From CAIKMD01 sp963729935 (lineage in GTDB: Bacteria > Pseudomonadota > Alphaproteobacteria > ATCC43930 > CGMCC-115725): a DNA stretch of 64,000 nt. Below are positions 63,360 to 64,000 of the stretch, one piece after another (within the stretch, counting starts at the first letter, position 1; each line of letters starts with the position of its first letter). The stretch is taken from NCBI GenBank assembly GCA_963729935.1, contig CAVSPW010000005.1, positions 62,001-126,000 of the forward strand, written 5' to 3'. Position numbers and translations under genes: made by a program. Under the pieces are notes generated by a model. That model saw only the letters and a program-made list of their open reading frames with translations, was not told where the DNA came from and ran no database searches.

Positions 63360-64000
63360 ATGGGGCGTCAAGGGCGAGGTCGCGACAGAGAGTTCGGCGC
63401 GCGGCCGCATGCGGTGCAAAGCACCGCGGGCGCGCTCAATGCGAGCTTCACCTATGACGGGAACGGCAACCTCACCGCCGGCGAGGGGCGCAGCATCGCC
63501 TATTCCTCCTTCAACATGCCGGTGAGCATCACCCAGGGCACCAACACCATCACCTTCGCCCACGATCCGGATCACCAGCGCTTCAAGCAGGTGGCGCCCG
63601 AGGGCACGACGCTTTACATGTCGGGCTTCGGCATCCTGGTGGAGAAGTTCTCAGGCACTGGCGGCGCGGTGCAGTGGAACGAGTACCTCTATGCCGGCGG
63701 CGAGATGGTGGGCGTGCACTTCGACTACAACAACGCGCCCGCGACCACCCGCTACTTCCACAAGGATCATCTCGGCTCGATCGCGACCATCACCGACACG
63801 AGCGGCACCGTGGTCGAGCGCGACGCGTTCGACGCCTGGGGCAAGCGGCGCTTTCCCAACGGCAGCGACGATCCGACCGACAGCATCACCAGCCAGACGA
63901 CGCGCGGCTATACCGGCCAGGAAGAGCTCGCCGATGTCGGGCTCGTCCACATGAACGGCCGCGTCTACGACCCGCTCATCGGCCGCTTCACCTCCGCCGA
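63360..64000 (+). CDS. RHS/YD-repeat protein core fragment (partial)
   Basis: The frame, open from 63360 to the window end, encodes the RHS core: FTYDGNGNLTAGEGR (YD repeat), FAHDPDHQRFKQV, YLYAGGEMVGVH, YFHKDHLGSIATITD and GYTGQEELADVGLVHMNGRVYDPLIGRF, the hallmark that precedes the variable toxin tip. The long N-terminal part of an RHS protein is missing upstream of 63360, so this is either a 5'-truncated remnant or a displaced tip cassette. It continues past the window. Confidence 0.75.
   Translation, partial: MGRQGRGRDREFGARPHAVQSTAGALNASFTYDGNGNLTAGEGRSIAYSSFNMPVSITQGTNTITFAHDPDHQRFKQVAPEGTTLYMSGFGILVEKFSGTGGAVQWNEYLYAGGEMVGVHFDYNNAPATTRYFHKDHLGSIATITDTSGTVVERDAFDAWGKRRFPNGSDDPTDSITSQTTRGYTGQEELADVGLVHMNGRVYDPLIGRFTSA

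Overview
The window looks like part of an alphaproteobacterial chromosome, most likely a Rhodospirillales-type organism. This is an inference from the divK-pleD pair next to rpmG, an EipB/DUF1849 envelope protein, an HpnK-type deacetylase, an alphaproteobacterial-style AspRS and a GC-rich, strongly biased codon use on both flanks. No 16S rRNA or other formal taxonomic marker is present.

Left flank (1-4214): the last codons of a cysteine-rich protein, a DPM1-like glycosyltransferase, an oxaloacetate decarboxylase-type member of the PEP mutase superfamily, and a gmd-fcl pair that makes GDP-L-fucose and also the GDP-4-keto-6-deoxymannose intermediate. Middle (about 4.2-40 kb): a large surface-polysaccharide island with less biased base and codon use, genes on both strands, gene fragments, one complete IS3-family element, one complete IS5-family element and a decayed IS1380-family transposase. 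It carries glycosyltransferases of several folds, seven intact methyltransferases (an eighth lies just outside), a Wzm/Wzt ABC exporter with a substrate-recognition domain on Wzt, heptose genes (gmhB, gmhA), a GDP-sugar block (Rmd-like reductase, sugar-1-phosphate nucleotidyltransferase, LegB-like 4,6-dehydratase), a PIG-L deacetylase, and a compact block for a nonulosonic (sialic-like) acid. That block (20.6-25.9 kb) encodes a NeuB-type synthase without a SAF domain, three short-chain dehydrogenases, a TIM-barrel isomerase and a fused CMP-sugar synthetase/HAD phosphatase. It has no NeuC, aminotransferase or acetyltransferase, so the product may be a KDN-like or novel nonulosonate. I consider this the best candidate for an undescribed system here.

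From 40 to 44 kb the GC-rich style returns with a small ribbon-helix-helix regulator facing a perfect inverted repeat, a methyltransferase, a GT2 glycosyltransferase, an O-antigen-ligase-like membrane protein and a 3-hydroxyacid-dehydrogenase-like enzyme. From 44.8 to 54.4 kb lies a catabolic region: a LivFGHM-type ABC importer with the two permeases fused and no binding protein, a PdxA-family dehydrogenase, a Rieske ring-hydroxylating oxygenase with its Rieske ferredoxin, an SDR, an MFS transporter and a DHDPS-family enzyme. Together these suggest uptake and oxidation of an aromatic acid, with the PdxA homologue acting like TphB.

The right end (54.5-64 kb) is housekeeping: a small cytochrome c, HpnK-like deacetylase, rpmG with a clear terminator, pleD and divK, a ROK sugar kinase overlapping a cupin gene, EipB, a small GGDEF protein and aspS. 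The window closes inside an RHS/YD-repeat core that is 5'-truncated and runs off the end.
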